Shown here: one piece after another, positions 1 through 10,440 of the stretch
How the letters are laid out: each line of letters starts with the position of its first letter
Numbering within the stretch: position 1 is the stretch's first letter
From: Nemophila menziesii
Lineage: Eukaryota; Streptophyta; Magnoliopsida; Boraginales; Hydrophyllaceae
Assembly (NCBI GenBank): GCA_029959085.1
Contig: JARWIR010000023.1
Coordinates: forward strand, 5,531,860-5,595,859
Length of the DNA: 64,000 bases
Direction: 5' to 3'
Position numbers and translations under genes: made by a program
The notes under the pieces: model-generated
What the model was told of the DNA's origin: nothing
The model's input: the letters and a program-made list of their open reading frames with translations, nothing else
Databases searched by the model: none

Positions 1-99
1 TTAATGAACAATGCAAAAGAAGTAAACTTGTACTTAAGGATAATGGGTGGTTTGTAGAACGTGAGATCTAAATGAGTAGAGAACCCACTTAGGTATGAA

Positions 100-351
100 C
101 TAGAGGCAAGTTGTGTAAATAGGAAGATGATAGAGGCAGTTCTTTGTTAGCCCTTTGAAACCTTTTTGGCCGTCTATCCCTGAATTAATTTTATCCTTCT
201 TAGACAAATTTTTAGCCTTTAAGCCTTTCTTTTGTCGCCACATTATAAGCCAATTTCCCTTTAGATTATTAGGCATGACCATATGACCCGCACTTGAATC
301 ACGATCCTGAGACTTCCTGTCTTGAGCTTGAGTTTGGGGTGGTGGGTCCAC
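100..351 (-). CDS. antisense ORF of family A, 83 codons, function unknown
   Basis: An open frame on the strand opposite to A0 transcription, between the ORF2 remnant and the PPT. The product would be Lys-rich and hydrophilic, starting with a Pro/Gln stretch encoded by the complement of the PPT-like motif, followed by DSSAGHM. The same frame is open in A1 (34401-34655) and A2 (57689-57940), and a diverged version occurs in H (3710-3895). The start here is GTG, not ATG, so translation is doubtful; a conserved nucleotide element is an alternative. Extra ORFs, some antisense, are known in Tat-lineage plant elements. Confidence 0.35.
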   Translation of the reverse strand: MDPPPQTQAQDRKSQDRDSSAGHMVMPNNLKGNWLIMWRQKKGLKAKNLSKKDKINSGIDGQKGFKGLTKNCLYHLPIYTTCL

Positions 352-1154
352 TATATGGGAATTTACATTGGGTTGGGATTTTTGAGCTTATCAATTGTGT
401 TTTATGCTATATATGATGATGATTCACAGGTTTATTATATTGTAACCCTTTGTCGGGGTAATAGTGAATGGAAAAGAAGCTTCGAGCTCAAGTTATGAAT
501 AGGCATAACTATGAAAGATAGCATGATATCTCAACATCATAAAGAGAGTCATGGCTATACAAAAGAAAAAAATAAATGAGTTGAAAAGAAAATATATTCG
601 GACCGGCAAAGTGGAAATTTTTATGTGAATCATCCTTAGTGCTTAATGGGTTGATTTGGGGACGCTAATTGAGCGCGTCAATTGGGTTGAGTGAGAACGT
701 TATTAGAGTGTAAACTCAAGCTCTTGGACAGTTTTGTTGATGGTAAGTGAGGAGAGAGCCAAAAGCTCACTTCAAATTTACCAAATATACATACCATACC
801 GTCCTTCAGCCTATGCTAAAACCGTAAGGACCTCGTGATTCCTAGATGCACAGTGAGTTAATAGGGAATATGATAAGTAAGGCGTTCAAAGCAAGTAAAG
901 ATCGAGGAACACCCTATAGCCACCATCTTGAGATAAGTATTAAGCGTAATCTTCTAGCATTGTGAAATTAATTTTGGATTGATATTGTTTTGTATTTGAT
1001 TTTGCATGATAAGTGTAGGTGTATATTAATTCCTAGATTAGACTATATGAGATTTGTTTTAAGTTTTGCTTTGGGATTATTTACTAGATTCTACCTTCTG
1101 CGTTCACCTAAAATATCCTTTGTTTTTATTTTACTTTGTCGGGACGACAAAGGT

Positions 1155-1169
1155 TTGAGTTTGGGGTCT
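1155..1169 (+). promoter_or_regulatory. polypurine tract of A0
   Basis: TTGAGTTTGGGG followed by TCT lies directly upstream of the TGATGTCTCC start of the 3' LTR, the normal place for the plus-strand primer. An identical 12-mer also lies at 328-339. Confidence 0.8.
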
Positions 1170-2930
1170 TGATGTCTCCCTATTTTTTCTAATTATTAGC
1201 CCCTTGGAGACATCCTTTTAGGTGAATAAATGACTTGTTTGATAGACTTTTAGGCTTAATTAATCATATTACACTTTCTCTCCTTGGAAATTAACTATTT
1301 GCAGAATCTGAGCTTTTGTGCCTAAATTTAACTATTTTTAATGCAAAGTTAATCGGTTCTTGAATCTCATGAAAGACCAATCCAAGGAGAAAAAGTGAGA
1401 ATAAAGTCTTAGTGTATTTTAGAGTGTTAGGAAATGATTTTTACTCCAGTTTCTACTTTTAGAGTACACTTTTCTATTTCTATTTCTTGATTTTATTGAT
1501 TTATTCTTTTTAAGCATATGCGGTTTAATTATTTATTTAATGTGAAGCTTTAAAAGATAAATGGTAATTACTTAGAGACCAAGTCAAGATAAAGATGAAA
1601 GGAAAGAAGATTTACATGGAAATAAGAAGATTTAGGAAAGATTTATTAAAAGAAGGAAAAGATAAAGCTGCCTTTTGAAATCTGAAAATCCAGCCACGTT
1701 TTAAAGATTAATTCATAATTAAAGATTGACATGGATTCTGGACGAGTGGTCTGCACCAATATAAAGCTCTTTCCAAGACAAGTGGTTTCATATATTAGAA
1801 TTTCTCAAACAGATAAGTATTGAAAAATATATGACCAAATCAAATCAGCAGCAAAATCTTACCTTTCCTAGAATTTAGAGCTACGAATTTGAGAGTCCTT
1901 GACTTGTCATCCACTCCAAGAAAATTCGACCTAGGGTCCTCCAACACCTATAAATACACCCCTTAACCTCCTACTTTCACACACTTCAGAGAATTACACA
2001 AGAGGCTTAAGGTTTTCAAGTAAGAGCAAGGAGGCAAGGAGAAGCTAGTGCTGGAGGAGTCATGTTCTTCCATCATCAGTCATCTTAACCTTTAGGTTCT
2101 TTAATTTCTTTCTGTAATTCAAAACTATGAATTCCTTTATTTTAATTTTAGTTTTCCATTCCGTTATGAACTAATTACTTTAGTACTTGAGAATCGCTAT
2201 ATGGGTTGAACTTAATTCTGTTTAATTTATGTTTTCTGAATTTGGGATTTAATGGTTTAAATTAGATTAGGTATTTTGTGTTGACTATTATTTCGTTTTA
2301 ATTACTAATTTTGAAGTCATGAATCAAACTTAGCTCATAGTAATTAGGCTATTCCATATAGTGGCGTATGGATCACCTTGACGGGGGGTTTAATTACAGA
2401 CTTAAATAATAGACGCATTGTATCCGGTATTGACCTTGACAGGCTTAACTAACCATGCAGCCAATGAGGTAAATTATTATTCATCTGAAAGTAGCTTATA
2501 TTCACCCTGACGGGGTTTGTAATACCGTAGGATAGCTCTTAGGTCCACCCTGACGGGGGCTAGGAGATATTAGAGTCCCGACTAGCACAATAATGCCAGT
2601 TTAGCCCTTAAACAGAAGCATGAATTAGATAGGTTAGGTGAAACCCTTGCGAGGATCAAGTACTCTTTCTCATCTGAAGTTTAAATTCTCTTTTATTTGC
2701 TTCGTCATTTATTTTCTTGCATATTTTAATTTATAAAAACCAAACAAAAATCTTTTACTTTATTTTTCTGTTAAGCAATTATTCTTACTTTTTGATTAAT
2801 ATCTGAGTTGTGCCTAATCCGTCCCTGCGAACGAACTCGATTTATCGAATATTACTTGGACAACCGTACACTTGCGGTTAAGTGGTTCCTTTACTTTCGC
2901 ATTAATATATAAACACAGCAGGACCCACCA
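1170..2930 (+). repeat. 3' LTR of A0 (1761 bp)
   Basis: Starts TGATGTCTCC and ends GGACCCACCA. It matches the A1, A2 and solo A LTRs over its full length. A TATA box (TATAAATA) is at 1949-1956. In the R/U5 part four copies of a CCYTGACRGG motif lie at 2374, 2432, 2503 and 2546. An imperfect inverted repeat opens the LTR (1170-1179 with 1206-1215). Confidence 0.92.
1949..1956 (+). promoter_or_regulatory. TATA box of A0 LTR
   Basis: TATAAATA in the context ACACCTATAAATACACC. The same box is at 30389-30396 in the A1 5' LTR, and is changed to TATAAACA at 36254-36261 in the A1 3' LTR. Confidence 0.7.
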
Positions 2931-2996
2931 AAGGAGAATGCAAAGAATGATCCTAAAGAAACTACCTAGTGAGTTTCATGTAATATTTACAAAATA

Positions 2997-2997
<1 letters not shown>
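2931..2997. other. unassigned spacer after A0
   Basis: About 67 bp between the A0 LTR end and the AT microsatellite. No ORF, and no match to other parts of the window was seen. It may be the flank into which A0 inserted. Confidence 0.4.

Positions 2998-3061
<64 letters not shown>
2998..3061. repeat. (AT)n microsatellite, about 31 units
   Basis: Uninterrupted AT dinucleotides, followed by ACACAC. It sits where the 3' LTR of H would be expected, so it may mark a deletion junction. Confidence 0.97.
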
Positions 3062-3066
<5 letters not shown>

Positions 3067-3709
3067 TTATCATACAAACAATCAACACAATTTAAGTTCA
3101 AGATTAGATTAGCTTTGCAATGCACGAAGGAGAGGTTCTTTTCTTAGTTCACTATGGAGGCTATAGAGTGTTCATCGATCCTAACATAGTCTCTGATAGA
3201 CCGTCTAACTACTCTCTAAAGGTTTAATTTCTCCTAAATCATATAGCTAAAAATTATAAGGTCTTTTATGGTTGTAATATAGGTTTAGGGACGATATGAT
3301 CATATATTTGGATAATTTTGGAGTGAGCTTTGGCTCTCCACTCACTACCCATCAACGAGTCACCGTAGATCTTGAGTTACTCACGTAAATTCTGCATCCC
3401 CAATAACCAATACACAAACCTAGATGATTACATACAAATTAATCCACTTTACTGGTCCAGGTGTATATATTTTTCTTTTGAAAGTTAGACATGACCCTCT
3501 TTTCGATGTGAGAAGTCATGCTAATGTGCTTCAACATTTTTATTTTCTTTTCAATATATTTTTTTCAATTTTTTTCTCTTTTACCTCGACAAAGGTTTAC
3601 AATATAGAATAGGTGCATCATCACATATCACTAATACATAGCTCAAAACCCACCCAATAATGTTTCCTATAATAGTTCCCACCACCCAAAACTCAAGCTC
3701 TAAAGACCA

Positions 3710-3895
3710 TTGTTAAAGACGCGTGATTCGAGTGCGGGTCATATGGAAAATTATTATAATCCAAGGGTTATGGCTCGTAACATGGCTAATCGAAAGGATA
3801 TAGAAAGGCAAGAAGGGACTGAGACAAATAATAATTCAATTAATATGGATAGCAATCTAAAAGGAACAAAGGGGCTTATCAATGAACCTCCTTAA
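3710..3895 (+). CDS. diverged antisense ORF of H, homologous to the A antisense ORF
   Basis: The 61-codon frame contains RDSSAGHM, then NLKG and a KGTKGL-like end, in the same order and frame as the A antisense ORF. It is again antisense to its element. The DNA encoding DSSAGHM differs at one of 22 bases from A, while the rest is strongly diverged. The start codon is TTG. Function unknown; it could be a conserved nucleotide signal instead of a gene. Confidence 0.3.
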   Translation: MLKTRDSSAGHMENYYNPRVMARNMANRKDIERQEGTETNNNSINMDSNLKGTKGLINEPP

Positions 3896-4984
3896 TCACA
3901 TCCCTAACTATTAAATTTAGTTAATTTTATACCTCTATCACGTTCATTGAATGGGTTTATCAACAAGCTCGGATCTCTCTGCCTACACACCACTCAAGGC
4001 TCCATAAGATCAAATCTTGCTTCTATGCATTTCTTACTAATATTTTCTTTTAAATTAATTCGTGTTTTCATGTTCATGTTCGAAGCATATAATACAACTA
4101 GTAAACAAAAAAATTACGTATTATCATCAACTCAATAAAGTGTATGTTTTTAGGCCATTAAAAAAATTCTACACTTAAAGCCATCTCTAACAAAATAAAA
4201 AATAAAAATCTACCTAAAAGCAATAACTCACATAAAGTGGGGATGGGGACAACAGATCCCCACCCTCAACTCAAAGATGAGCCGTGACTCGACTCGTAAT
4301 AGACTTAATAATCGTATAGACAAACACATAATATACCAATATGCAATTAGATAAATGGTAGAGAAGAGATAAAATATACTCTTCGAGGCTACTGTCTCGC
4401 GTGTCAACACCCAAGATAGAGTGTTGGTGTGTATCTTACATTTAAGCTTCTCGTATCACCATGTTTTACCCTTTCTTTCATCTAATGGTGGTCCATCTCA
4501 ATCATTCACCTCTAGAAACCCCGTTACCTTTCCAATTTTCTCTTGTCCTTACCCACTTCTTTGCGTTGAATCTTACTCATCTTCCTCACTATATGTCATG
4601 TATTTGTTCTTCGCTTCATCTCCCTTGACCTCCAGTCAAATCACACCATAGAGGAAATTGAGTTGGGAAAAGTGCAGGGAATATGCTTTTCTATGTGGGT
4701 TTTTGTATTTTGGTGAGAAAGATTCAAGCATATTGGGAAAGGTTTTAATTTTTTTTTTTTTGCAATTGAATCTTGATTTCTAGAAGTTATTTGAATGATT
4801 TGGGTGTTTAGTATTGGTTTGGAATAATGCAAGGATGATTGTAGCAATAACATTTTGGTGATTTGATGGTGTTTGGATACGAGGTGAAGAATTGGATTGA
4901 TGTTCAGTGGATTTTGGGTGGCTGGTGTTAATGTTAATGTGTAAAGAAGGAACGTTTAACCTCTTTCATTGACTTTTCTTGCGA

Positions 4985-5345
4985 GACGTGCGTGGCGTAT
5001 CGCAGGTGTGGTGCGGTGTATTGCACCTATCTTGCGTACAAATCTAAGTGTCTAACCTTTAAAGTATGGACTACCGTGGACACTCTTTGGCAGCTTACGG
5101 TGCACTGCAGATGGTGCGGTGTACCGCGCCTATGCACTTGCTTCTTATCGCGATACAACCTTGTCGATTTTCACCCCACGCTTTTATTTATTGTCATATG
5201 ATGTACCTTAATTTTGTTGCGGTGTACCACATTATGCGTGTTACAACTCAAATTTTTTTATCCAATTCAAGCGTGGGGTAGCGTGGGGTAGCGTGGACAC
5301 GCTTTGGCTTCATGCGGTGCACCGTGGCTACGGTGCCGTGTGCCA
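4985..5345 (-). promoter_or_regulatory. decayed GC-palindrome cluster of H
   Basis: Holds degenerate copies of the GCGGTRTACCGC type (for example GCGGTGTACCGC around 5117, and variants at 4995, 5018, 5219 and 5313) plus a direct repeat of GCGTGGGGTA at 5270-5290. It has the same place relative to ORF2 as the clusters in A, B and C. The TATA-like GGTTAAACG at about 4950-4958 on the minus strand is weak. Confidence 0.5.
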
Positions 5346-5555
5346 CAAGTACCTGTTGTTGAGTTCAAATCTTCCCAATTTTCACCCCAAACTCAATCGC
5401 TTTCTCACTTTCACAACCAAAATGCTCTATATCTTTCTCATTAATGAAGTATACACTAAAACACAAAAACTGAAACTAATAAAGAAATTAAAACTTGGGT
5501 GTCTCCCAAGTGCACTTTTATTTAACGTCGTTTGTAGTTCCACGTTTTACCTCCA

Positions 5556-6290
5556 TTAGTCCTTAATTGTGTAGCCTTCCCAGCAGTGGATGAGGCTATG
5601 AACATCTATTATTCGCAGCATTTGACCTCTCGAGGGTCGTATACCTATCAATTTTGTTGTCACCACTTGAGTAATATCATATGGTCCGATCCATGCATTC
5701 GTTAGCCTTCGTGGCTTATTCTCTTGTTTGGAGGCTTTCGAAGCAACCTTGATTCCAAAACCAAAATCTTCTTTAGCTCTCTTCTTCATGGGTTCATAGT
5801 GGTGGTCCTTTTATTTAACCTCCTTAGGCCCTATAGGAGAAATGAGGAACTCAAGTGGCTCATCCTCAAGTTTTTGTCCAAAACAAGTGATGTTTCAGAT
5901 TTCTCTTCAATCATTAGGTACACTTCTTCAATCTCGATCTCTTCACTCGCATTCTCACTCATTTCCATGATAGTTTCAGTGAATACTTTTTGCAGTGTGA
6001 GTCATTTTTCAACAATTTCAAGCAGTTAGGAGTTGATTCCAGCTTTGCCGAACGTCTCTACAAATGCTTCATATACTGTATCACCCTCTAAAGTGTCTAT
6101 TTTATTGGATTTGGAGGTGATAACAATGGGATATTAGGTGGCATATCCACCCTAATCTTTTCTTCTGTGGTTTTTTCGACCAAGGTCTCAACAATCGATT
6201 CCTCCAAACTCGGCTTGGTTGATTTTTCCATGGATGAATTATCCACTTCACTAAGTTCAACTTCATCATCAACTCGGTTTTAACCAAATA
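5556..6290 (-). pseudogene. decayed Gag-protease linker of H
   Basis: In shifting frames the minus strand reads an acidic Glu/Thr-rich linker. It includes a stretch parallel to the B polyprotein (B: FVEAYTPENINAQMLEIAKK; H: FVETFGKAGIN then LLEIVEK). Several stops and shifts are present. A final open piece (5556-5789) ends just before a conserved block with GACGTTAAATAAAAGTGC. No protease active site was found. It is the continuation of the reading at 20230-20610 beyond the LINE. Confidence 0.6.
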
Positions 6291-6696
6291 CTTTTTTTAT
6301 CAGCAAATCAAAATTTTATTAAAGTAAATCAACAACCTATTTTCTTTTACAACTTTCTTAGGCCTTAAAACATAGAAAGGAGAAACTCAGCCCACATACA
6401 ACTAATACATTATAAGTGGGCCTAAATTAACCTAATTATTACATGGGTTTACAAGAAATAAAAAAATGAATTGTTTAACTAATACAAGCTCAACCCCATT
6501 TTTTAATTTGATCCAGCAGATCCAATAATAGCTCTATCTTTACTTCCTTTCTCTTCAACTTACTAATAACTTGAGTGGAGATCTTTGCACATATATGTTC
6601 TTCATTTGAAATCATCCCATCATGTTCTCTAAAATTTCTCTCACTCCACATTACATATATATAAACTGTTAATAAAAGACTTACAATTTAAAAATG

Positions 6697-7468
6697 TTAT
6701 GCAGAAGGGATATTCAGACATTTCTGAAACAAGCCATTTAAATCACAAGCTGAACTTTGTATTCCACAATTAGTATGAACTGTACTTAGGATTCTGTTTG
6801 ATAAAGAGCATCTAATTAATAAATGATCAATATCTTCTATGAAGTTGGAGCAAAAGACACATAGAGGATTACTTTGTAGTCCCCATTCTAACATTCTGGC
6901 TTTAGTGGCTAGTTTATTTTGAATAGCTAACCAAGATATAAAAGAACAGCGTGGAATACACCATTTACGCCACACCATTTTTTTTCCAATCCATACTGAC
7001 TCTTTTCTTTGAAATATACTTGATACTTTTCTTGAAGGAGAACCCTTTTGTATCACTCTCACTTCAAATTTTCTTATCCTTACCTGGGATTAACTTAAAA
7101 TTGATTCATTCAGGAAGGAGTTTACCAATGCATGGGGGTAATCTCCATATTTCTCTACCATAGAAGTAATCAATAGTCTTATTGTTGTTAATATTTTGAC
7201 TATCAAGCTCAATATTTAGGACTACTTGTACCCCTCTGCCATCAAGCCACTTATCCCAAAGAATAAATGTACTTTTACCATCCATAACCTTGTGTTGTAT
7301 ACATTTATAAGCAATGTGTCTCACCTTCATCAACTGCTTCCATATCCATGTGTGATATTGTTTAGCTTCCAAACTCCATATACACTTACCCTTGAGGATA
7401 TTACACTGAGTCCATTTTCTCCATAAACTACTGTCTTGGGAGTATATTCTCCAAGAGGTAAATAGCAA
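6697..7468 (-). pseudogene. LINE ORF2 C-terminus with zf-RVT-like domain
   Basis: Two overlapping frames (7106-7468 and 6697-7062). The second reads PRCSFISWLAIQNKLATK, then CVFCSNFIEDIDHLLIRC: the W..RCSFISWLA..KLAT / C..C....ED..HL...C pattern of the zf-RVT domain at the end of plant LINE polyproteins. A frameshift separates the pieces. Confidence 0.85.
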
Positions 7469-7590
7469 TCAAACTTTATGTAACTCCTCTATATTAGGAA
7501 TATTGAGCCCACCATTTTTCCTTTGTTGTACACCCTTTTTCTCCTTCTTCATTCCCCTTCCGTATGAAACTTGCCATTTTCTTATTCAGT

Positions 7591-8382
7591 TTATAAATTA
7601 CTTGTTTTGGTAGTAGAAAACACCAAAAAAAAATTACTTACCAATATGCATCTTATAAGATCTACCCTCCCAAGATATGATAGTAGCTTTGAATACCATT
7701 TACTGATACTTTCACAAATTTTTTCCACCAGCTTATTACCTGCACTTACACTCAGCTTCTTTGAATTTAAAGGGACTCCCAAGTATCTGACAGGGAGTGA
7801 CCCTACTTTAATTCTAAATATATTCGATATTTCTCTAATAACCTCCTTCTCAGTACCACCAAAATACAACTCAATCTTTTGAAAATTAATATTAAGCCTT
7901 GAGATTCTTGAGAATATATTTAAGGCATATTTCACTATTTTAGCAGACTTAATATCAGCTTTAAGGAATACTAATACATCATCTGAAAAAATAATGTGAT
8001 TTTGCTTCAAACTCCTGCATTTCTGATGATAGCTAAAGTTAGATTTTATAGCCACGTGGTTAAATAATCCTGTGAAAACCTCCATATAGATAACAAACAA
8101 ATAAAAGTAGAGAGGATCCCCTTGTCTGAGACCTCTCTTTTCTTCAAAATATCTACAAGCTTCTCCATCTACACAAATAGAGTATGATGGAGTACACACA
8201 CACACATATATTGATACACTTTACAAACTGTTCAGGAAATCCCGTAGCATATAAAGTATTTAATAAAAACTACCAGTTGACACTATAATAGGCCTTTTGA
8301 AGGTCCAAGTTGATAGTGTAGTTTGGAGGAGAGCTCTTATTTTCATAATCAATTTCAATATCATGTGCTACTAGGATATTAT
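7591..8382 (-). pseudogene. LINE reverse transcriptase, palm and thumb part
   Basis: RVT_1-type motifs in order: RGLRQGDPL, then FSDD (the usual F-A-D-D with A changed to S), then YLGVPL. Part of ORF2, which copies LINE RNA at the nicked target. The fingers are encoded beyond the copia insertion. The frame is open from 8205 to 7591, but the ORF is broken on both sides, so the protein is inactive. Confidence 0.88.
8378..8382 (+). repeat. TSD of copia element (left), ATTAT
   Basis: ATTAT directly before the 5' LTR; the same five bases follow the 3' LTR at 16837-16841. Confidence 0.9.
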
Positions 8383-9397
8383 TGTTATCATTTGGGTCTT
8401 TACCCAAGTGAAAGTGCTTATTTTAGCTCAATTTTTAAGTGGGTCCCTGACCTTATTATAGGTCGAGACAAAGATAGAAGTTGTTTGTCTTACTTCGGTT
8501 ATGAATTTCACGTATTCACTTGTGTAAAACAAATGAAAGGTGAATGAGAAATTGAGTGTTAAATGTGAGGTATAGGAAAAACATTTATGAGCTTGTGGAC
8601 AAGTGAAAATTCCCACATCGGAAAAGCAAGAAAATAATATTCACTTAATATATTATTCTTAGCACTTAAGGGTTGGGCCCTTGGGGGCACCCACTTTTGT
8701 GAAAGAGCAAGGAGTTACGAATGAACCACACAAACACGTGCGCACGCCCTGCCCGGCAAGACTCGGCTCGGCCCGGCTTGGCTTGGCTTGGATCGGTTTG
8801 GTTTGGTTTGGTTAAATGTAACTAAAGCATTAAAGACTATACTTTTGTAAAACGAAAACTCTGTCGTTTTAATTAAATATTAAAACTTTAAAACTCAACA
8901 TTAAAACGATGTCGTTTTAACGTTATAATCAAAACGATACGACGACGTTTTGAATTGATCCTCTTTAACATTCTGATTTTTTCTGAACCAGCGCTCTTCT
9001 TCCTCAAACGTCATCTCCCATGTTTGAAATGTTGCAGGTCGGATTTAAACAGGTGCTTCTACACCTATAAATACTTGGCCGAGAATCGTTTTCATTCATT
9101 CAATTTTTTTTTGCAAACAAATAACATAAAAAAGAGAGAGATTAAACGCCATTTAAAGTTTGAAGTTCTGCAGATTTTCAAGTGTCTGATATTTGTAGTG
9201 TTGATCGTTGTATCTTGGAGGTTGAAGCGATCACAAAACCTAAGACACCAGTGCGCGACTAATATACCTTAAAGATATAGGATCCAATCCTAGCCTCGAT
9301 CAGTAACAGAGTTTTTTTTTACATTTCTGTCATTTCTGAATTTTCTGTTCTTTCTGCCTTTTTCTTTCTGAATTAAAACAACACATTGGTACTAACA
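8383..9397 (+). repeat. 5' LTR of copia (1015 bp)
   Basis: Starts TGTTATCATT, ends ACTAACA. Holds a run of TTGGC/TTGGT pentamers (about 8770-8812), several AACG(T/A)CGTTTT boxes (8850-8950), and a TATA box TATAAATA at 9066-9073. Confidence 0.9.
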
Positions 9398-9520
9398 ATA
9401 GCTAAACTCTCGGGAAAGACAAGAATCTGGATATTCAGTTGTTAGACAATTTTATTTCGTATTGTATACTTCTACTGTATCAAAATTCATCTTCTGTTTT
9501 GTTTTGTTGAAAGTAACAGA

Positions 9521-10440
9521 ATGTCTAAGGAATTAGAAAATGCAAATGCTACTGCAACAATGCAACAACAAAATGAAATTGGTGGTACTTCAAGGCCTAA
9601 CGTGCATATGATAGCACCTATAGGTCCTGTTGAAAGACTAGAGAAGTTTGGTGGTGCAACCTTCAAAACATGGCAACAGAAAATGTTGTTCTACTTTCAC
9701 TACTTTGAGTCTTGCGAGGTTTCTCAAAGAAGATGCTCCAGAAATGGGAGATTATCCGATGCACAAACTGTTCATGCCGTAGAAGCATGGAATCATTTAG
9801 ATTATTTGTGTAAAAATTATATCCTCAATTGTCTAGACAATTCTCTATAAAATATGTATAGCAATATGAAATCGGCTAAGCAACACTGGATTCCCTAGAG
9901 AAAAAATAAAAAACTGAAGACACCGGTACTAAAAAGTTTGTGGTTGGTAAGCTTTTGGAGTTTAAAATGGTAGACTCGAAATCTCTTATGTCGCAGGTGC
10001 AGCAGTTTCAGTTAATACTACATTAGTTAGATGTTGAAGGAATGAGATTGGTGGAATCCTTCCAAGTTGCTGCATTGGTTGAAAAAGTACCACCAATTTA
10101 CAAAGACTTCAAGAACTATTTGAAGCGCAAGCGCAAGCAAATCAGTCTTGAAGATTTGATTGTTCGGTTGAGGATTCAAGAAGACAACCGACTGTCCGAG
10201 AAAGGAGGTAACTTTCGTTCATTTGAAGCCAAGGTTAATGTTGCGGAACAACCGAGGTCTAACCATAACAACAAACGGAAAATACAAGGACAATCTAATG
10301 ACAACAAGAAAAAGGCTAAGTTTGACAGAAATTGTCACAACTATGGCAAACATGGTCATCGCGCAAAAGATTTTCGAAACAAGAAGGCACAAAGTAACCA
10401 GAAAAAACGTAACAATAGTTGGTGGGTCCTGGTGTGTTAG
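9521..10440 (+). pseudogene. copia Gag (UBN2-type) with ruined zinc knuckle
   Basis: The Gag capsid protein packages element RNA. The first frame (9521-9850) starts MSKELENAN and includes FGGATFKTWQQKMLFYFHYF. A stop and shifts break 9850-10041; the frame from 10042 holds the conserved EKVPPIYKDFKNYLKRKRK and EDLIVRLRIQEDN. The zinc knuckle reads CHNYGKHGHRAKDF: the second Cys is Tyr and the last Cys is Phe, so it would not bind zinc. The last codons run into the A LTR at 10420. Confidence 0.88.
10415..10419 (+). repeat. TSD of solo A LTR (left), ATAGT
   Basis: ATAGT before the LTR; repeated at 12187-12191 after it. Confidence 0.9.

Larger units (their letters stand above)
1..2930 (+). mobile_element. 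A0: 3' half of a non-autonomous Ty3-type LTR retrotransposon (family A)
   Basis: Bases 1-1169 match the internal region of A1 at 34302-35476 and are followed by a PPT and a complete 3' LTR. The 5' part lies outside the window. No pol domain is visible in this part. The base after the LTR end (2931) starts AAGGA, the candidate target-site duplication, which cannot be checked without the left end. Confidence 0.9.
3062..6290 (-). mobile_element. H: 3' half of an old, B-like non-autonomous Ty3-type element
   Basis: Read on the minus strand it follows the B element in order: polyprotein linker (6290-5556), post-ORF1 block with GGGAGACA (about 5505-5550), palindrome cluster (4985-5345), remains of ORF2 and its trailing block (4230-4400), and the 3' untranslated part (3062-4230, similar to 37740-38400). 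It is much decayed and lacks the ORF2 core. The LINE at 6291 separates it from its 5' half (about 20171-22590); the acidic linker reading resumes on the far side. Confidence 0.75.
6291..8382 (-). mobile_element. LINE (L1-type), 3' segment
   Basis: Holds the C-terminal half of the LINE ORF2: RT palm and thumb, then a zf-RVT-like end. The 3' end is marked on the + strand by a T run at 6290-6297 (poly-A tail of the minus-strand element). The 5' segment is at 16842-20170. Joining across the copia TSD gives an uninterrupted RT reading (AYVGGRYIIDNILVAHDI), the usual plant LINE RT block. Total length without the copia is about 5.4 kb, usual for plant L1. Target-site duplications were not identified. 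Confidence 0.9.

Noticed and set aside
4421..4651. Short Ser/Pro-rich ORFs in H
   Set aside because: Low-complexity translations in a decayed stretch, without counterpart in B.
9383..9397. TTGGTACTAACA as the copia primer site, ending the LTR at 9385
   Set aside because: With that boundary no target duplication exists; ending at 9397 and 16836 gives TSD ATTAT and matching TGTTA/TAACA ends.
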